64,000 nt of DNA from Pisolithus tinctorius (Eukaryota; Basidiomycota; Agaricomycetes; Boletales; Pisolithaceae), in NCBI GenBank assembly GCA_024663395.1, contig JANFAH010000035.1, positions 186,001 through 250,000 on the forward strand, in the 5' to 3' direction. Of the stretch, positions 46,664 to 58,383 are shown one piece after another. The position numbers and the translations under genes were made by a program. Position 1 is the stretch's first letter. The number at the start of each line of letters is the position of its first letter. Under the pieces are notes generated by a model. That model did not search any database. It was not told the origin of the DNA and saw nothing but the letters and a program-made list of their open reading frames with translations.

Positions 46664-48770
46664 ATGGCATCCGGCCCAGTCTCTTTCAAACCGTACCTTC
46701 GGCCCCAGGATGGTATGTCCTACTTTTTTTTTTTTTTCTGGGCTAACTTACATCTGCAGCTACAATTACTTCGCTCGATGTGCGAGTGGTTGCATGCAAG
46801 GAGAACTGGGTGATCACGTCGCCTAACATGGATTTTGTCAAAGAACCATATATTTTTGAGGAGGAAGAACTTTGTTGCCGTGCTGATGGTCGTCTCGGGG
46901 TAGTTGACTGCTTTCAATGGCCACAGACACACGAGAAACAATACAAGTATTCGATCTGCATCCCTCGAAAGCACTCCATCCCCACTCTCCAGATTGCGTG
47001 GTACGATCCAACTCCCAGTGACTTTGTTGTTCCAACCAGCTCCCAGTTCGCAGTGGGCACACTTCAGAGCGCGAAAGTCGCAGCATTCGAAGAGGCACTT
47101 CAAAGTTTGCGCAGCCGCCACCACACCCTTCGAGATCAACCTGTTGGTCAAGATGCTCTGCGCACTCTGATGCATTTGGCTCGACACGAGGTTATGTGTC
47201 TTCGACAACATCCCATACTTTTCCGAGACCTCGTTGTGTTCGTTGTGCAGCTTCAGCATAAAATACTTGACATCTACACATTACTTGAGTATATTGAATA
47301 TGTCTACCCACTTCTCCTAAACCCTCCGTCATGCCCTCCGCAAGCCAACTCCACATGGATGGGTTGCTTTGTTAGGGCCACCGAAGTATGTGAAGCTCTG
47401 TATTTTGCAGGGGTGCCCATCTGGCTCGTTCGTAGCAAAGAATATATTCCCCCGACTATGAACATTGTACACTCGGTACGATTAACATACCCTGACGGTA
47501 TTGTCAGGTCTATGTATATGGAGAATGGTGTGGCGAAGCCCTTCCCTTCCATCTGGCAAGGTCCAAGCAACGCCCTCCATCAATACCATACTCGCCGTGG
47601 CTATGAAGGTACCCTTGCTGATGCGCCCAAGCACCTACCCATATCATATCCTTCCTCGTCACGCCCATCCTCTAGTAGCAGGAGACAGCCTGCTACAAGA
47701 CAATCCAGAACTGCGAGGGACAGAGCCTCTGCAGGCCCTTCTCGAGGTATGTAATTCTCAGGTCTCCCTTTCCTTGTTTTTGACCGCCCTGCAGCATCAT
47801 CATCAGCAGGTGGAGAGTCAAAATGGGAGGAACCTAACCTGCCAGATATTCCGAAACCCCATAGCATGTTTGCAGCTGCTTGGAGAGAAGCTGACAAGAA
47901 TTTGCAGAGAGTCTCATCCGGTCTTGTGGACCCAGGCTATCGCTTCCCGAAGCTGACGCTTTTTGTCAATGTGTCTATGCTGGAGCAAAAGAAGATTTAC
48001 CTCTTCAATTGGCTGTCTGCTCATGCACTCTGGATTAGTCAGGTTGATCTGTGCTTGCCCTCAAGGTTCCCTTCTCCTCAGATGTGGAGGGACTTTTTGA
48101 ATACTATCAACACCAACCCTCTCCCCTCGACACAGACTGCATTAAGGAAGTCGGCTGTACAGGATATTTTGGGGGAAGGTATCATTAACTCGGCCCAGGG
48201 TTTGGCAGGGGCACCGGAGGAAATTACATGGCGAGGAATGCAGGTGAATATTACATCTGTACTGGCCCTGTCTCTCTGTATTTATCCATTGTGCAGGTTA
48301 AAATTTTGTCTCTCTTGAATCCCCCTCTCTGGTTCATATGGTCCCTTTTGTGGGAACTGTATGAACTCAACTTCCACTATGAGCTTTATGCGCTCAATCG
48401 GGCCCTCGTCCCCAATCTCTGGACTTCATCAGACGAAATGCGGTTAACCTGCCAGACTCTCCTCTATAGCATCATCCCTGGAGAGTCTGGTCTCGTGATG
48501 TGGTCAGAGTCTTTACCGCAGGACTCGGGTGAGTTAGGCCTGTGTGCTACCGATGTGCTGACCGCACTACCGTACATCAACAAGTTCTGTCACTTGTTGT
48601 CTGCATGGCCAGGAGCGCCTGCCCATTTGCAATACCTGGTCGAGATGAAAGATCAGGACGATAAGGAGGTGTATGCTGTTTTTTCTTTGGCGTGCGGATT
48701 TTATGTGCAAACTGCATTCGACTTCCTCAGGCGACAACCATCCCTCCCACGCATGTTTCAGTTCATTTAG
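46664..48770 (+). CDS. KDZ-borne gene B: 652-aa protein of unknown function
   Basis: Four exons, 46664-46712, 46760-47746, 47795-48243 and 48297-48770, give exactly 1959 bases; all introns are short GT..AG. The start is MASGPVSFKPYLRPQDATIT. The central part has VRVVACKENWVITSPNMDF, LRQHPILFRDLVVFVVQ, WMGCFVRATEVCEALYFAGV and PIWLVRSKEYIPP. A Ser/Arg-rich linker (SSSRPSSSSRRQPATRQ) follows, then a C-terminal half with SMFAAAWREADKNLQRVSSG, FPKLTLFVNV and LFNWLSAHALWISQV. No domain that I can name, and it lacks the HxD pattern of TET/JBP enzymes. I recall similar proteins as a multigene family in Agaricomycetes, uncharacterised. It is divergent from gene A and upstream of the KDZ transposase in the same direction. 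Intact frame and CpG-containing codons suggest function. Confidence 0.72.
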
Positions 48771-49135
48771 AATATATTTCTCTGCATGCAGTCTTGGCAA
48801 TTATGTAATACAATGTTTGGGCTGAATCGTAATCGATGAAATCGTTTTTGGCTGAACCTTGATTTGAATCATCCCAGATTCATATGCTCACTTTTTTCAG
48901 ATAGTAACTTGATTCATCTCCGTCCGTGCCATTCGCCTCCAGCAGACAGCTCTCTCTGTTCTTGTCATCACTTATCACATCCTTGTTCCTGACCGTGCGC
49001 TCGTCTTGGCCTACATCGCTGTCAAATTTTCGTTTCAGCTGTGTAGCCACTCTCCTATTGTACTGACCCAGAGTCTGGTGACTTCGAGTCCTGCATATAC
49101 ACTATTGACTTCGTGTCACAGTGTTCAGTTACCGA
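48771..49135. other. Spacer between gene B and the KDZ transposase
   Basis: About 365 bases with no coding signal. Presumably the terminator of gene B and the promoter of the transposase gene. Confidence 0.4.
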
Positions 49136-52100
49136 ATGGGAGTCCGCCACCCAAAACCTCAGAGGAATCATGGTGCTTCCTCTTCCCAGCATCATGCATT
49201 GGATAATGGCTCTGACCTTGTAAGTTTTTCTCATCGTTGTGAACTTCCTTATATTTGTGTTGGCTTATCTTCCTGCAGAGTTCCTCCATCGCATCTCCTT
49301 CAACTAGTCGGATGCCCAGCATTGCACCCCACCCCTCGACCTCATCTGATCATCAGGCTTCATTTCGCTTTCCTCCACCCTCAGTATGTTGGATTTTGTC
49401 TGCAAGATATTTTTCCGATCAGTTTGTCTTCCCCACAGGGCCCCTCTGTTGTACTGGCATCAACTAGTCAGCTGCCCAACATAACTGCACCCCCCCCCTT
49501 GCTCTCATCCAATAATCAAGCATCCCTTCGTATTCCTTCGGTATTTGGATTTTACTCTGAAAACCAATCTTCGCATCAGCTTATCCCTACAGGGTCCCCC
49601 CGACGCGTCGGCTTCAACTAGCCAGCTGGAGAGTGCAGTCTCAAACTCCCTTCCACTGACATCATCATCAGATACTCAGGTGATGCCTAGTCATTTGGTA
49701 CGTCTTTTCCCTCTAGCAGAACTTGCACATACTTACATCTGGCTAGGACCCTCAGTCGTTGTTTGTTCCACGTCCATTAGCTCGTCACCGCTGGCCCTAT
49801 GGTACGAAAGGACTCTACCTCCCTGCACCCCCACCTCTCTTCATCCTTCCAGGTCGCCAGCGCCTTGCACAAGATGCCAATGCTGTACCAGATCAACATT
49901 GCAGCTCGCCTCCTTGCGGGTCTGATGTTTTTGATCTTGTGGATAGCCTTCATTTCAATGAGGAGGTCAGTTCTCCCTTGGGCCTGAGCAGTTTGCAGAA
50001 GTGACAAAACCAATGGCGACGGTGGTCACAAGATGTTATCCCTGCGCTCCTGAAGCCCTACCTGTGGTACCTCCAAGCATCACAAAGCCTTCGGGTGGTG
50101 GTAGATCCCCTGGCTCACCATCTAAGTGGATGTCCCACTTGTGTGGTGCATTCACTCATTGTTTGCTGTCTTTTCTTTGACCGTATGTGACCCCATCATT
50201 GTGCTTATGTCATGCTCACACATACCAGGTTTGGAGGAAATTGAGATAAGCTATTGTGCATGCACCCCAGCTCCTATACACCTCATGGGACACGGTCTAT
50301 TTGCATGTTCCCCTATCTCTCCCACTCTTGCAGTTGATCTTCAAGTGTTGGAGTTTGTGAGGAAACTCTTTGTGCAGTTGACCCCCAACACAACTGCATG
50401 GTGTGAAGCACTTGAAAGTTTTCTAGATGCCCAAGGGTACAAGCTGCAGTCCAAGGTATGTTGTATTCATAGGATAATCATTATATTATCTGTCCCCCTT
50501 ATGTGCTCCCATACCATGCACACCCCTTATATATTGTCCTATTGAAGTACCAATATCTACTAGTTAAACACTTCTATCTATCTCTTCATGGCAGTATAAG
50601 GGATTCTTACCATGCAATCATCAGGATAACCTTCGACGACGATTCAGCAATGCATACCATTGGTATACTGTGTTAACAATATACATGGAGGACCATATTA
50701 CTGGCCTGGTTCACTCCTCCCAAGCCTCTGTTCAACAAGACACTAGGTCTCAACCAAGTGACTACCTATGTGCTTGCTGTCCACTATGTTTTGGAGGAGG
50801 TGTGCCACAGAGAGCTAATGCTGAGCAGGATGAGTGAGTCAATGGCAAGTTTATTGATGCCAACCTAATTCTGACCTCCAAAAGCCTTGCCTGCATTGTC
50901 TGCTTGGATGCATGTTTCACCCAGAAGCGAACAAATAAGGACTCTGCTGGCCATGACCCTTCCAATCCTACCAACACTGTATTCATTCCTGAATCAGAGG
51001 TGAAGGCTATGGAAATTTTCATTGAGAAACAGTGATCTCTTCCATCTGATCACCATCATTCTTCACATCAAAAACAAGGGGACAGTTTTGAGGATGGGAT
51101 GAGAGTGCCCATCTCAGTGCTGGATGGGTGTGGGGATTCTTTCCATGCAGCAGATGAAAAGCATGAGAAAGCAAGCACCCGCTTTTTTGCAGACACAGGG
51201 CTGATGGCTTTGCTTTGTCACCATGATCATGTTCTCTGGCTGGTCAATATGACATCTGCAGGAGAAAAGCAGCACTATGCCTTGGTGCTATTGAAACATC
51301 TCTTTGAACATCTGCCTACCACTGCAACTGTTGGCCTCTTATATGACATTGGCTGTCAACTGGAACGTAGTTGCCGCAAGTGGAAGCTACTTGATGAGGG
51401 GATACTCTCCAGGTTGAAGTTTGGCATCTCTGTTTTCCATGCTTATGGTCATCAGTGGCCATGTCAGATAGTATATCACCCACGTAAATGTGTGGGTTTT
51501 GGTTTGTCAGATGGTGAGGGGTGTGAGCGGTTATGGAGTTCTCTGAAGATGCTCATTCCTATCCTCCAAGTGTCTGGTGTAAGCATTCATTTTCCTGTAG
51601 TATGATTCCAATGTTAATTTCCTACTTAGTACCATCGGAGGCTATTTGTTCTTGATAATCAGATTCGTCACTTTGACAAGAAGTCTTTTACTGCTCTTGG
51701 CCAGTGGCTGAACAAAAAGTGGTCCCTCTGCAAAAGCAAGAAAACCATGGCTTTGGGGGCCCTCCATGCATTGCATGTTGACATGCAGACTCTACAAGAG
51801 GAGTGGGCTGCACAGGTGCACTCACAGACTCAGCCTCTACCTCATTAGTCTTTTTCCTATGTTTGCCATCATGTTGCTCACCATACACACATAGGGCAGT
51901 CAAAGAAGAAGGGTGCTGAACAGTTGGCACTTATACTTGCCCTGGAAAAATCTGTTCAGAACCACCAGAGCCATGTGGATCAGCTGGAAATGGATCTTCA
52001 CAATGATTGTGTCAATGACATCATTGACTTCAATTTACAACTTACCGCAGCACAAGCTTCACTCTCAAAGGCAACTCAGGCTTTGAGACAAAAAAAAAGT

Positions 52101-53184
52101 GCATTAGGAGTCTCAGCACAAACTGACCTCTATCTCCTGAGGAACAACAAGTGGCTCCAAACCCAAACTAATGCACAGGCACTGAAAGTTCAAATCAGGG
52201 AGCGCCTTTGTCAGCGCAAGTTTGAATTTGAGTGGCTAGAACAGTCATCCAAGAATTCTATTAATGGTAAGTAGAGGGTGTTCTTTCTGCCTGCTATTTT
52301 CAATAACATCTATGGTAGAAAATAATTTACAGTCACATGTGAAGTCATCCATAAAACGACAAGAGCCTGCCATATCAAAACTTGTCACTAGCTACAACAC
52401 CCTCTGTGATGAGCTTATGGGTATGATACGACTTGGGAAAGCACCCCCTGGTGCAATTTCCCCTTTCCCCATACCTCCTAAGGGAATTTTTCAACTGGAG
52501 GTTGACAGTGATATTTGGCAGGATGTGGGACTTGCAGAGGGTTGTGCTAATCCCCCATCTTGGCTTGCTGATGAAGCTGTGCATAAAGGAATAAGGCTCA
52601 TGCTAGAAGTTGATCGTTGTAATGAAGAAGAAAGAAGATTGTCAAGAGAGCGGTCTGCCTTGCAGGAATGGTTTTCTGTGGAGTGGCAGAGTGTCCAGGT
52701 GACCTTGGAACATGCAGGTGAGTTCAAATGTCATTGTCTTGTCACCATCTCACAATAGTTAGACAAATCTTACAAGTATCACCTGCAATCACTGAGGGAT
52801 AACCTTGTGGCAGTATATGTCAATTGGGAGGCCAAGGTTCGACATATTCCACATGCATGGATTCCATCTAGACCTTGGGGACCCAGAGCAGAGGAAATTG
52901 CAGGTTGCCTTGTGGCTGCTAACAATTCCAGTGTAATATCTGCAGCAGAGGATCAAACAGAGGGATCATTAAAAGACTATGACTCTGATGGGGAGGGGTT
53001 GATGTCAGAAGGTGGTGATAACCTATTGTTATCCATTGAAGAGATGGCACTGGAAGAGGAATATTCCATGGAGGAAGCAGATGAGGAGCAATCCACAGAG
53101 GATGAGGAATGGTTGCAGGACATTGAAAATGGTTATTTGCCCTCTTCACCAGTGAAATTGCCATTAAAAAGACGGAGATACTAG
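49136..53184 (+). CDS. KDZ transposase with CxC1-type cysteine cluster
   Basis: Multi-exon DDE-type transposase, probable start ATG 49136 (MGVRHPKPQRNH). After a Ser/Thr-rich leader, the CxC1-type region (about 50010-50460) has WRRWSQDVIPALLKPYLWYL, YCACTPAPIHLMGHGLFACS and PTLAVDLQVLEFVRKLFVQL. The nuclease region has CLDACFTQKR (about 50892), VLDGCGDSFHAADEKHEKAS, FFADTGLMALLCHHD, LLYDIGCQLERSC, HAYGHQWPCQIVYHPRKC and GFGLSDGEGCERLWSS. A coiled-coil tail (52030-52760: LQLTAAQASLSKATQAL; IKRQEPAISKLVTSYN; DIWQDVGLAEGC) and an acidic end follow. The apparent stop at 50830 is removed by an intron (GTGAGTCAAT..CTCCAAAAG, about 50833-50884). A TGA at 51033-51035 (IEKQ*SLPS) remains, so the copy may be dead or the TGA may lie in a missed intron. 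Confidence 0.9.
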
Positions 53185-53984
53185 ACTTTGTATACATATA
53201 TTGAATGTCTATAAAATGGAGAATCACCCCTGCTTTATCTTTGTGATGTTGTGACTGATCATATATCCCTTCATTGCCCCTCACAATGTGTCCAGGCTCA
53301 TTGCTCATTGTTCGTACTAATGCGATCAAAATTGAGTGCACCACAGCAAGTGAGAAATGGTGCTATTTAACAGTGATACTAAGTGCATATATAGCAGAAA
53401 AGAAGCAGAGGATCCAGGAGGGTATTGATGATGCATATCATGACCACTTGAAGGCCAGGCCCAGCATGAATAACCTAGAATCCTTCAGAAGTGTGGTTGA
53501 GTGTGAATTTATCCTGGCTCATGACAATTCTGGTTGATATATGCAGGAGCACCTGAAGGAGGACAACAATGTCAAGCAGATGGTCACTACAGGATCAAAA
53601 GCATTATATATCTTTGTCTTGCAGATGATGATCTGTGTTGGGCAGCAGAGTGTGGAAGGAAAGTGTATACCATTCAGCTTCCACCATTGGACATTACCTC
53701 ATTTTGCAGGGAGTTCAAGCACAAATACTGTGTCAATGTTACAGACAAGGAGGGTGGCTTCCTTGCTGGAGTTCTGCAGATTGGTATTGACAAAAGCTCC
53801 CTGGAGTTGCAAGCAAAGCTTGGTGAAGAATATGCTTGCCTCATTCAGCATCATCATGCATTTCAGACATCCACTGTCCCTTGCACAGGCAGCCTTACTC
53901 CCTACTACATGGGTGTCAACTTGTATCATATCATTCACAATGCCATTAAGATCTTTCACATTGACCACTGCAAGCCTACCTTGA
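53185..53984 (+). pseudogene. Broken coding relic in the inner right inverted repeat
   Basis: Right copy of the inner inverted repeat. Plus-strand traces: KWCYLTVILSAYIAEKKQRI, MNNLESFRSVVECEF, then [77 protein letters not shown]. It looks like a real protein family, in two or three frames. I do not recognise it. It lies between the KDZ gene and the satellite. Confidence 0.5.
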
Positions 53985-56065
53985 CTTGGAGAATCTCCAA
54001 CATGAGATGGGGAATCTCCACCCTTGGCATGGAGAATCCCCATGGCCCATGAAGAATCTCTTCCTCATAGGTCATGAAAAATCCCCACAATTGACTTGGA
54101 GAATCCCCATGTCCAATGGAGAATCTCCAACATGAAATGGAGAATCCCCACAGTTCATGGAGAACTCCCACAATTGACATGGAGAATCCCCACATTGGAT
54201 ATGGAAAATCCCCAGTGGGCCATGGAGAATCCCCACCCTTGACATGGAGAATCTCCAACACAACATGGAGAATCCCCAGTGGGCCATGGAGAATCCCCAA
54301 CATGGCATGGAGAATCCCCAACATGGCATGGAGAATCCCCAACATGGCATGGAGAATCTCCAACATGACATGGAGAATCCCCAGTGGGCCATGGAGAATC
54401 CCCAACATGGCATGGAGAATCCCCAACATGACATGGAGAATCCCCACCCTTGACATGGAGAATCTCCAACATGACATGGAGAATCCCCAGTGGGCCATGG
54501 AGAATCCCCAATGTGGCATGGAGAATCCCCAACATGGCATGGAGAATCCCCACCCTTGACATGGAGAATCCCCAGTGGGCCATGGAGAATCCTCACCCTT
54601 GACATGGAGAATCTCCAACATGACATAGAGAATCCCCAGTGGGCCATGGGGAATCCCCAACATGACATGGAGAATCCCCATCCTTGACATGGGGAATCTC
54701 CAACATGACATGGAGAATCCCCATCCTTGACATAGGGAATCTCCAACATGACATGGAGAATCCCCAGTAAGCCATGGAGAATCTCCAACATGACATGGAG
54801 ATTCCCCAGTGGGCCATGGAGAATCCCCAACATGGCATGGAGAATCCCCAACATGACATGGAGAATCCCCACCCCTGACATGGAGAATCTCCAACATGAC
54901 ATGGAGAATCCCCAGTGGGCCATGGAGAATCCCCAATGTGGCATGGAGAATCCCCAACATGGCATGGAGAATCCCCACCCTTGACATGGAGAATCCCCAG
55001 TGGGCCATGGAGAATCCTCACCCTTGACATGGAGAATCTCCAACATGACATAGAGAATCCCCAGTGGGCCATGGGGAATCCCCAACATGACATGGAGAAT
55101 CCCCATCCTTGACATGGGGAATCTCCAACATGACATGGAGAATCCCCATCCTTGACATGGGGAATCTCCAACATGACATGGAGAATCCCCAGTAAGCCAT
55201 GGAGAATCTCCAACATGACATGGAGAATCTCCAACATGACATGGGGAATCCCCAGTGGGCCATGGAGAATCCCCAACATGGCATGGAGAATCCCCATCCT
55301 TGACATGGAGAATCTCCACAGGTCATGGAGAATCCCCACACTTGACATGGAGAATCTCCAACATGGCATGGAGAATCTCCAACATGGCATGGCGAATCCC
55401 CAGTGGGCCATGGAGAATCCCCAACATGGCATGGAGAATCCCCAACATGGCATGGAGAATCCCCAACATGGCATGGAGAATCTCCAACATGACATGGAGA
55501 ATCCCCAGTGGGCCATGGAGAATCCCCAGTGGGCCATGGGGAATCCCCAACATGACATGGAGAATCCCCATCCTTGACATGGGGAATCTCCAACATGTCA
55601 TGGAGAATCCCCAGTGGGCCATGGGGAATCCCCAACATGTCATGGAGAATCCCCAGTGGGCCATGGAGAATCTCCAACATGGCATGGAGAATCCCCAGTG
55701 GGCCATGGAGAATCTCCAACATGGCATGGAGAATCCCCAGTGGGCCATGGAGAATCTCCAACATGGCATGGAGAATCCCCAGTGGGCCATGGAGAATCTC
55801 CAACATGGCATGGAGAATCCCCATCCTTGACATGGGGAATCTCCAACATGACTTGGAGAATCCCCAGTGGGCCATGGAGAATCCCCAACATGGCATGGAG
55901 AATCCCCATCCTTGACATGGAGAATCCTCAGTGGGACATGGAGAATCTCCACATGACTTGGAGAATCCCCAGTGGGCCATGGAGAATCCCCAACATGGCA
56001 TGGAGAATCCCCATCCTTGACATGGAGAATCTCCAACATGACATGGAGAATCCCCAGTGGGACAT
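53985..56065. repeat. Right satellite array, large block (about 21 bp units)
   Basis: Complementary orientation to the left array (CATGGAGAATCCCC..). About 2.1 kb, roughly 100 units, with variants (CAGTGGGC, AACATGGC, AACATGAC, CCTTGAC). A higher-order repeat of 425 bp is visible: the block around CCTCACCCTTGACATGG at 54591 recurs at 55016. Confidence 0.95.
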
Positions 56066-56967
56066 TGTCATATCCATGACTCTCGGACTTGTTCCCAGTC
56101 CAGTCCAGACCCCTAGCCCCTATCTCCGGTCAAGTCCGGTCCTAGTCCAGCCTAGAAAACCCAATCCTGGCCCTAGATAACTCAACTCTGGCTTGCATAA
56201 CTCAAGTCCGGTGTTTTACCCCTATCTCTGGTCCATTTCGGCCTCCTGGCCTTGTGCTGCTCCACCCCGGTCCTCCTAGGTCTATGTCCGGGTCACCCAG
56301 ACATAACTCCGGTCTGTTTCCCTTTGTTTGTACTATATTTAGTCTAGCCCGTTCATCAGACTTTGCTTACTGTACAATCCTGTGTCCAACCCTGGTTATG
56401 CTGGTCACCTGGACTTTGGCTATTAGCCTCTGCATAGCCACTGTGGCTATCCTTGTCTTGCTAATCATCTTGCTAATAGCTTATTAACAAGTCCGGCTCT
56501 ATGTTCTTTACTCCGGACTGGCCTCATGTATTTAACCCCTGTACATACTTCATAGCACCCTCAGTCAGAATATCAACTTAGTATTACCCTCAACTCTGTG
56601 TTACCCCTTGATCTACTCTATAGCTAAGGCCAAGCCTTAAGCTATCCCCGACCCCTGTCCCAGACCTCTCCCCGGCTTGCATAAGGGTACAGCACATAAG
56701 CTGAGACCAAGGGAGGTAGATCCAACCCCGGACCGGCTTCCCCTTGTGCACACTCCAACACCGGTCGGTTTCCCACGCTACCGGTCTTATTCCCGCACTC
56801 CCGGCCTTAAGTCCGGTCCTCCGGACTTAGCCCCTGACCTCCGGCCTTGACTCTGGTCTAACCGGACTTGGCCCCTGTCTCCCGGCCTTGATTCTGGCCA
56901 CTCGGACTTGGCCCCTGTCACCCAGTCTTGAAGCCCGGTCACTCCAAGGGTAAACCTGTACTTCACA
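56066..56967 (+). mobile_element. Solo gypsy LTR in the right satellite
   Basis: 902 bases starting TGTCATATCCATGACTC and ending CTGTACTTCACA, flanked by the 5-bp duplication GACAT (56061-56065 and 56968-56972). CpG-rich with many CCGG(T/A)C motifs, and related to the LTR of gypsy-3 (TGTCATAGTCATGCC.. GTACTTGACA on the minus strand). An LTR-LTR recombination product. Its CpG richness says it inserted recently, after the KDZ arm was in place. Confidence 0.93.
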
Positions 56968-57200
56968 GACATGGAGAATCTCCAACATGACTTGGAGAAT
57001 CCCCAGTGGGCCATGGAGAATCCCCAACATGGCATGGAGAATCCCCATCCTTGACATGGAGAATCTCCAACATGACATGGAGAATCCCCACAGTTGACAT
57101 GGAGAACCCCCACAGGCCATGGGTAATCTCCAACATGACATGGAGAATCCCCACACTTGACAAGGAGAATCCCCAACATGACATAGACTCAATCCCCAGC
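56968..57200. repeat. Right satellite array, small block outside the solo LTR
   Basis: Continuation of the array of about 21 bp interrupted by the solo LTR, leading into the unique part of the right arm. Its order of unit variants mirrors the start of the left array (37690 on). Confidence 0.92.
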
Positions 57201-57835
57201 AGGACATGGAGTATGCACTTAGAGGATCACCTTCTCTGTCCTTTACACCAACTGCTGATATACCTTGTGGTGTTGCTAGTGTTTGAGCCACTCAACAGTT
57301 CATTTGTTCATAGAACAATACTCTCTGCTTCATGTTCCTCGTCTCCATCATCTCACACCTGTGTGATTTTCCTGGTGACAAAGAGGTGATGGTAGTGTCC
57401 CAACTTCTGAAAATCACAGGGTTTTTTCAATGGTATATTTGTTGACTTCATCATGGGAGCTTGTTGGTGTCCAAACTGTCCTCCATCATCTTGTTGGAGC
57501 AGCATGAAGGGCAGGGTGAGCTAAAGCACAGGGTAGGTTAGTTTGAGTGCATCAGGATGAGTGGAGTGTTTGGTCAGGGGGATGTTTCCTGAGAGTTAAC
57601 ACCCAGATGATTCTGTTGTCATATGCAGAAGGTGTCATTCTACCTCCCCTTTCCTCTATCATCTGCCCTGCCCCTTTCTCCCCCTGTACCACTCACCTGC
57701 TTTCTGTTCTCCTCCATCCCCCCTGCCTTTCAAGGAATCCTCCTGATCACCTAGGATTCCAATGCAAGTGCCATAATTGATGGTCTCAAGTTGTGTCACT
57801 CTGTAAGAATGGCTTCCAACTTTCCATGGCCTGGG

Positions 57836-58125
57836 AAAATCGGTCTATTTAGCCTGGGGAAAGCCAAGGATCAACCTGGAAAGCAGGTCTATTTAGCCTG
57901 GGGAAAGCCCAGGTTCACCCTAGCAAGTAGGTCTATTTAGCCTAGGGAAAGCCCAGGTTCACCCTGGCAAGTGGGTCTATTTGGCCTGGGGAAATCCCAG
58001 GATCAACCTGGAAAGCAGGTCTATTTAGCCTGGGGAAATCCCAGGTTCAACCTGGAAAGCAGGTCTATTTAGCCTGGGGAAAGCCCAGGATCAACCTGGA
58101 AAGGGGGTCTATTTAGCCTGGAGAA
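57836..58125. repeat. 44-bp tandem repeat in right arm
   Basis: Units GGTCTATTTAGCCTGGGGAAA.. in inverted orientation to 36851-37060, with about two more copies than the left arm. Confidence 0.85.
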
Positions 58126-58375
58126 AGTCCAATTTGGACCCCAGCTACCCTCTCATTTGATGTATAATATATATATATTATGGAGAAAACATTTTCTCCA
58201 TCCCTATTAAATTGCTGCTCTGGAGAATCTCCAGCTAGGCAATGGAGAATCTCCAGGAATGGTGGTGGAGAATCCCCAAAAGTTGGGAATTCCCACCAAA
58301 ATGACACCTATTAGGTTAATACTTATATCAAAATCTCCAGACCTAATAGGTCTCCGAGGGGGGTTGACTGAAGTG

Positions 58376-58383
58376 GGAAGGTC
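58376..58383. repeat. Right target-site duplication of the KDZ element
   Basis: GGAAGGTC, identical to 36587-36594. Confidence 0.95.

Larger units (their letters stand above)
36595..58375 (+). mobile_element. 21.8-kb KDZ transposon with long inverted arms and extra genes
   Basis: A DNA transposon bounded by perfect 8-bp duplications (GGAAGGTC) inside gypsy-2 pol. Both ends start CACTTCAGTCAACCCCCCTC and stay inverted for about 1.1 kb of almost identical unique sequence (36595-37690 against about 57200-58375). The homology continues into a satellite array of about 21 bp on each side and then into a more diverged inverted segment (38600-39120 against 53400-53984). The interior holds a KDZ transposase (49136-53184), two divergent genes of unknown function (44179-41325 and 46664-48770), tandem repeats and non-coding DNA. 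8-bp duplications are known for Zisupton-type elements of the KDZ group. Confidence 0.93.
53985..58375 (-). repeat. KDZ right inverted arm
   Basis: Reverse complement of the left arm, expanded by the large satellite (53985-56065 and 56968-57200) and interrupted by a solo LTR (56066-56967). The outer 1.1 kb (57200-58375) is almost identical to 36595-37690. Confidence 0.92.

Noticed and set aside
41325..48770. TET/JBP dioxygenase as KDZ cargo
   Set aside because: KDZ elements can carry TET/JBP genes, but neither passenger protein shows the HxD..H iron-binding pattern.
50829..50834. TGA in the KDZ transposase after RANAEQDE
   Set aside because: A GT..AG intron (about 50833-50884) removes it and joins the frame to the conserved CLDACFTQKR.
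53956..56180. Very long open frames on both strands (up to about 415 codons) rich in GDSPWPT, MENPQWA or GILHAML
   Set aside because: They are artefacts of a satellite unit of about 21 bp without stop codons; several frames are open at once, with no start context or splice logic.
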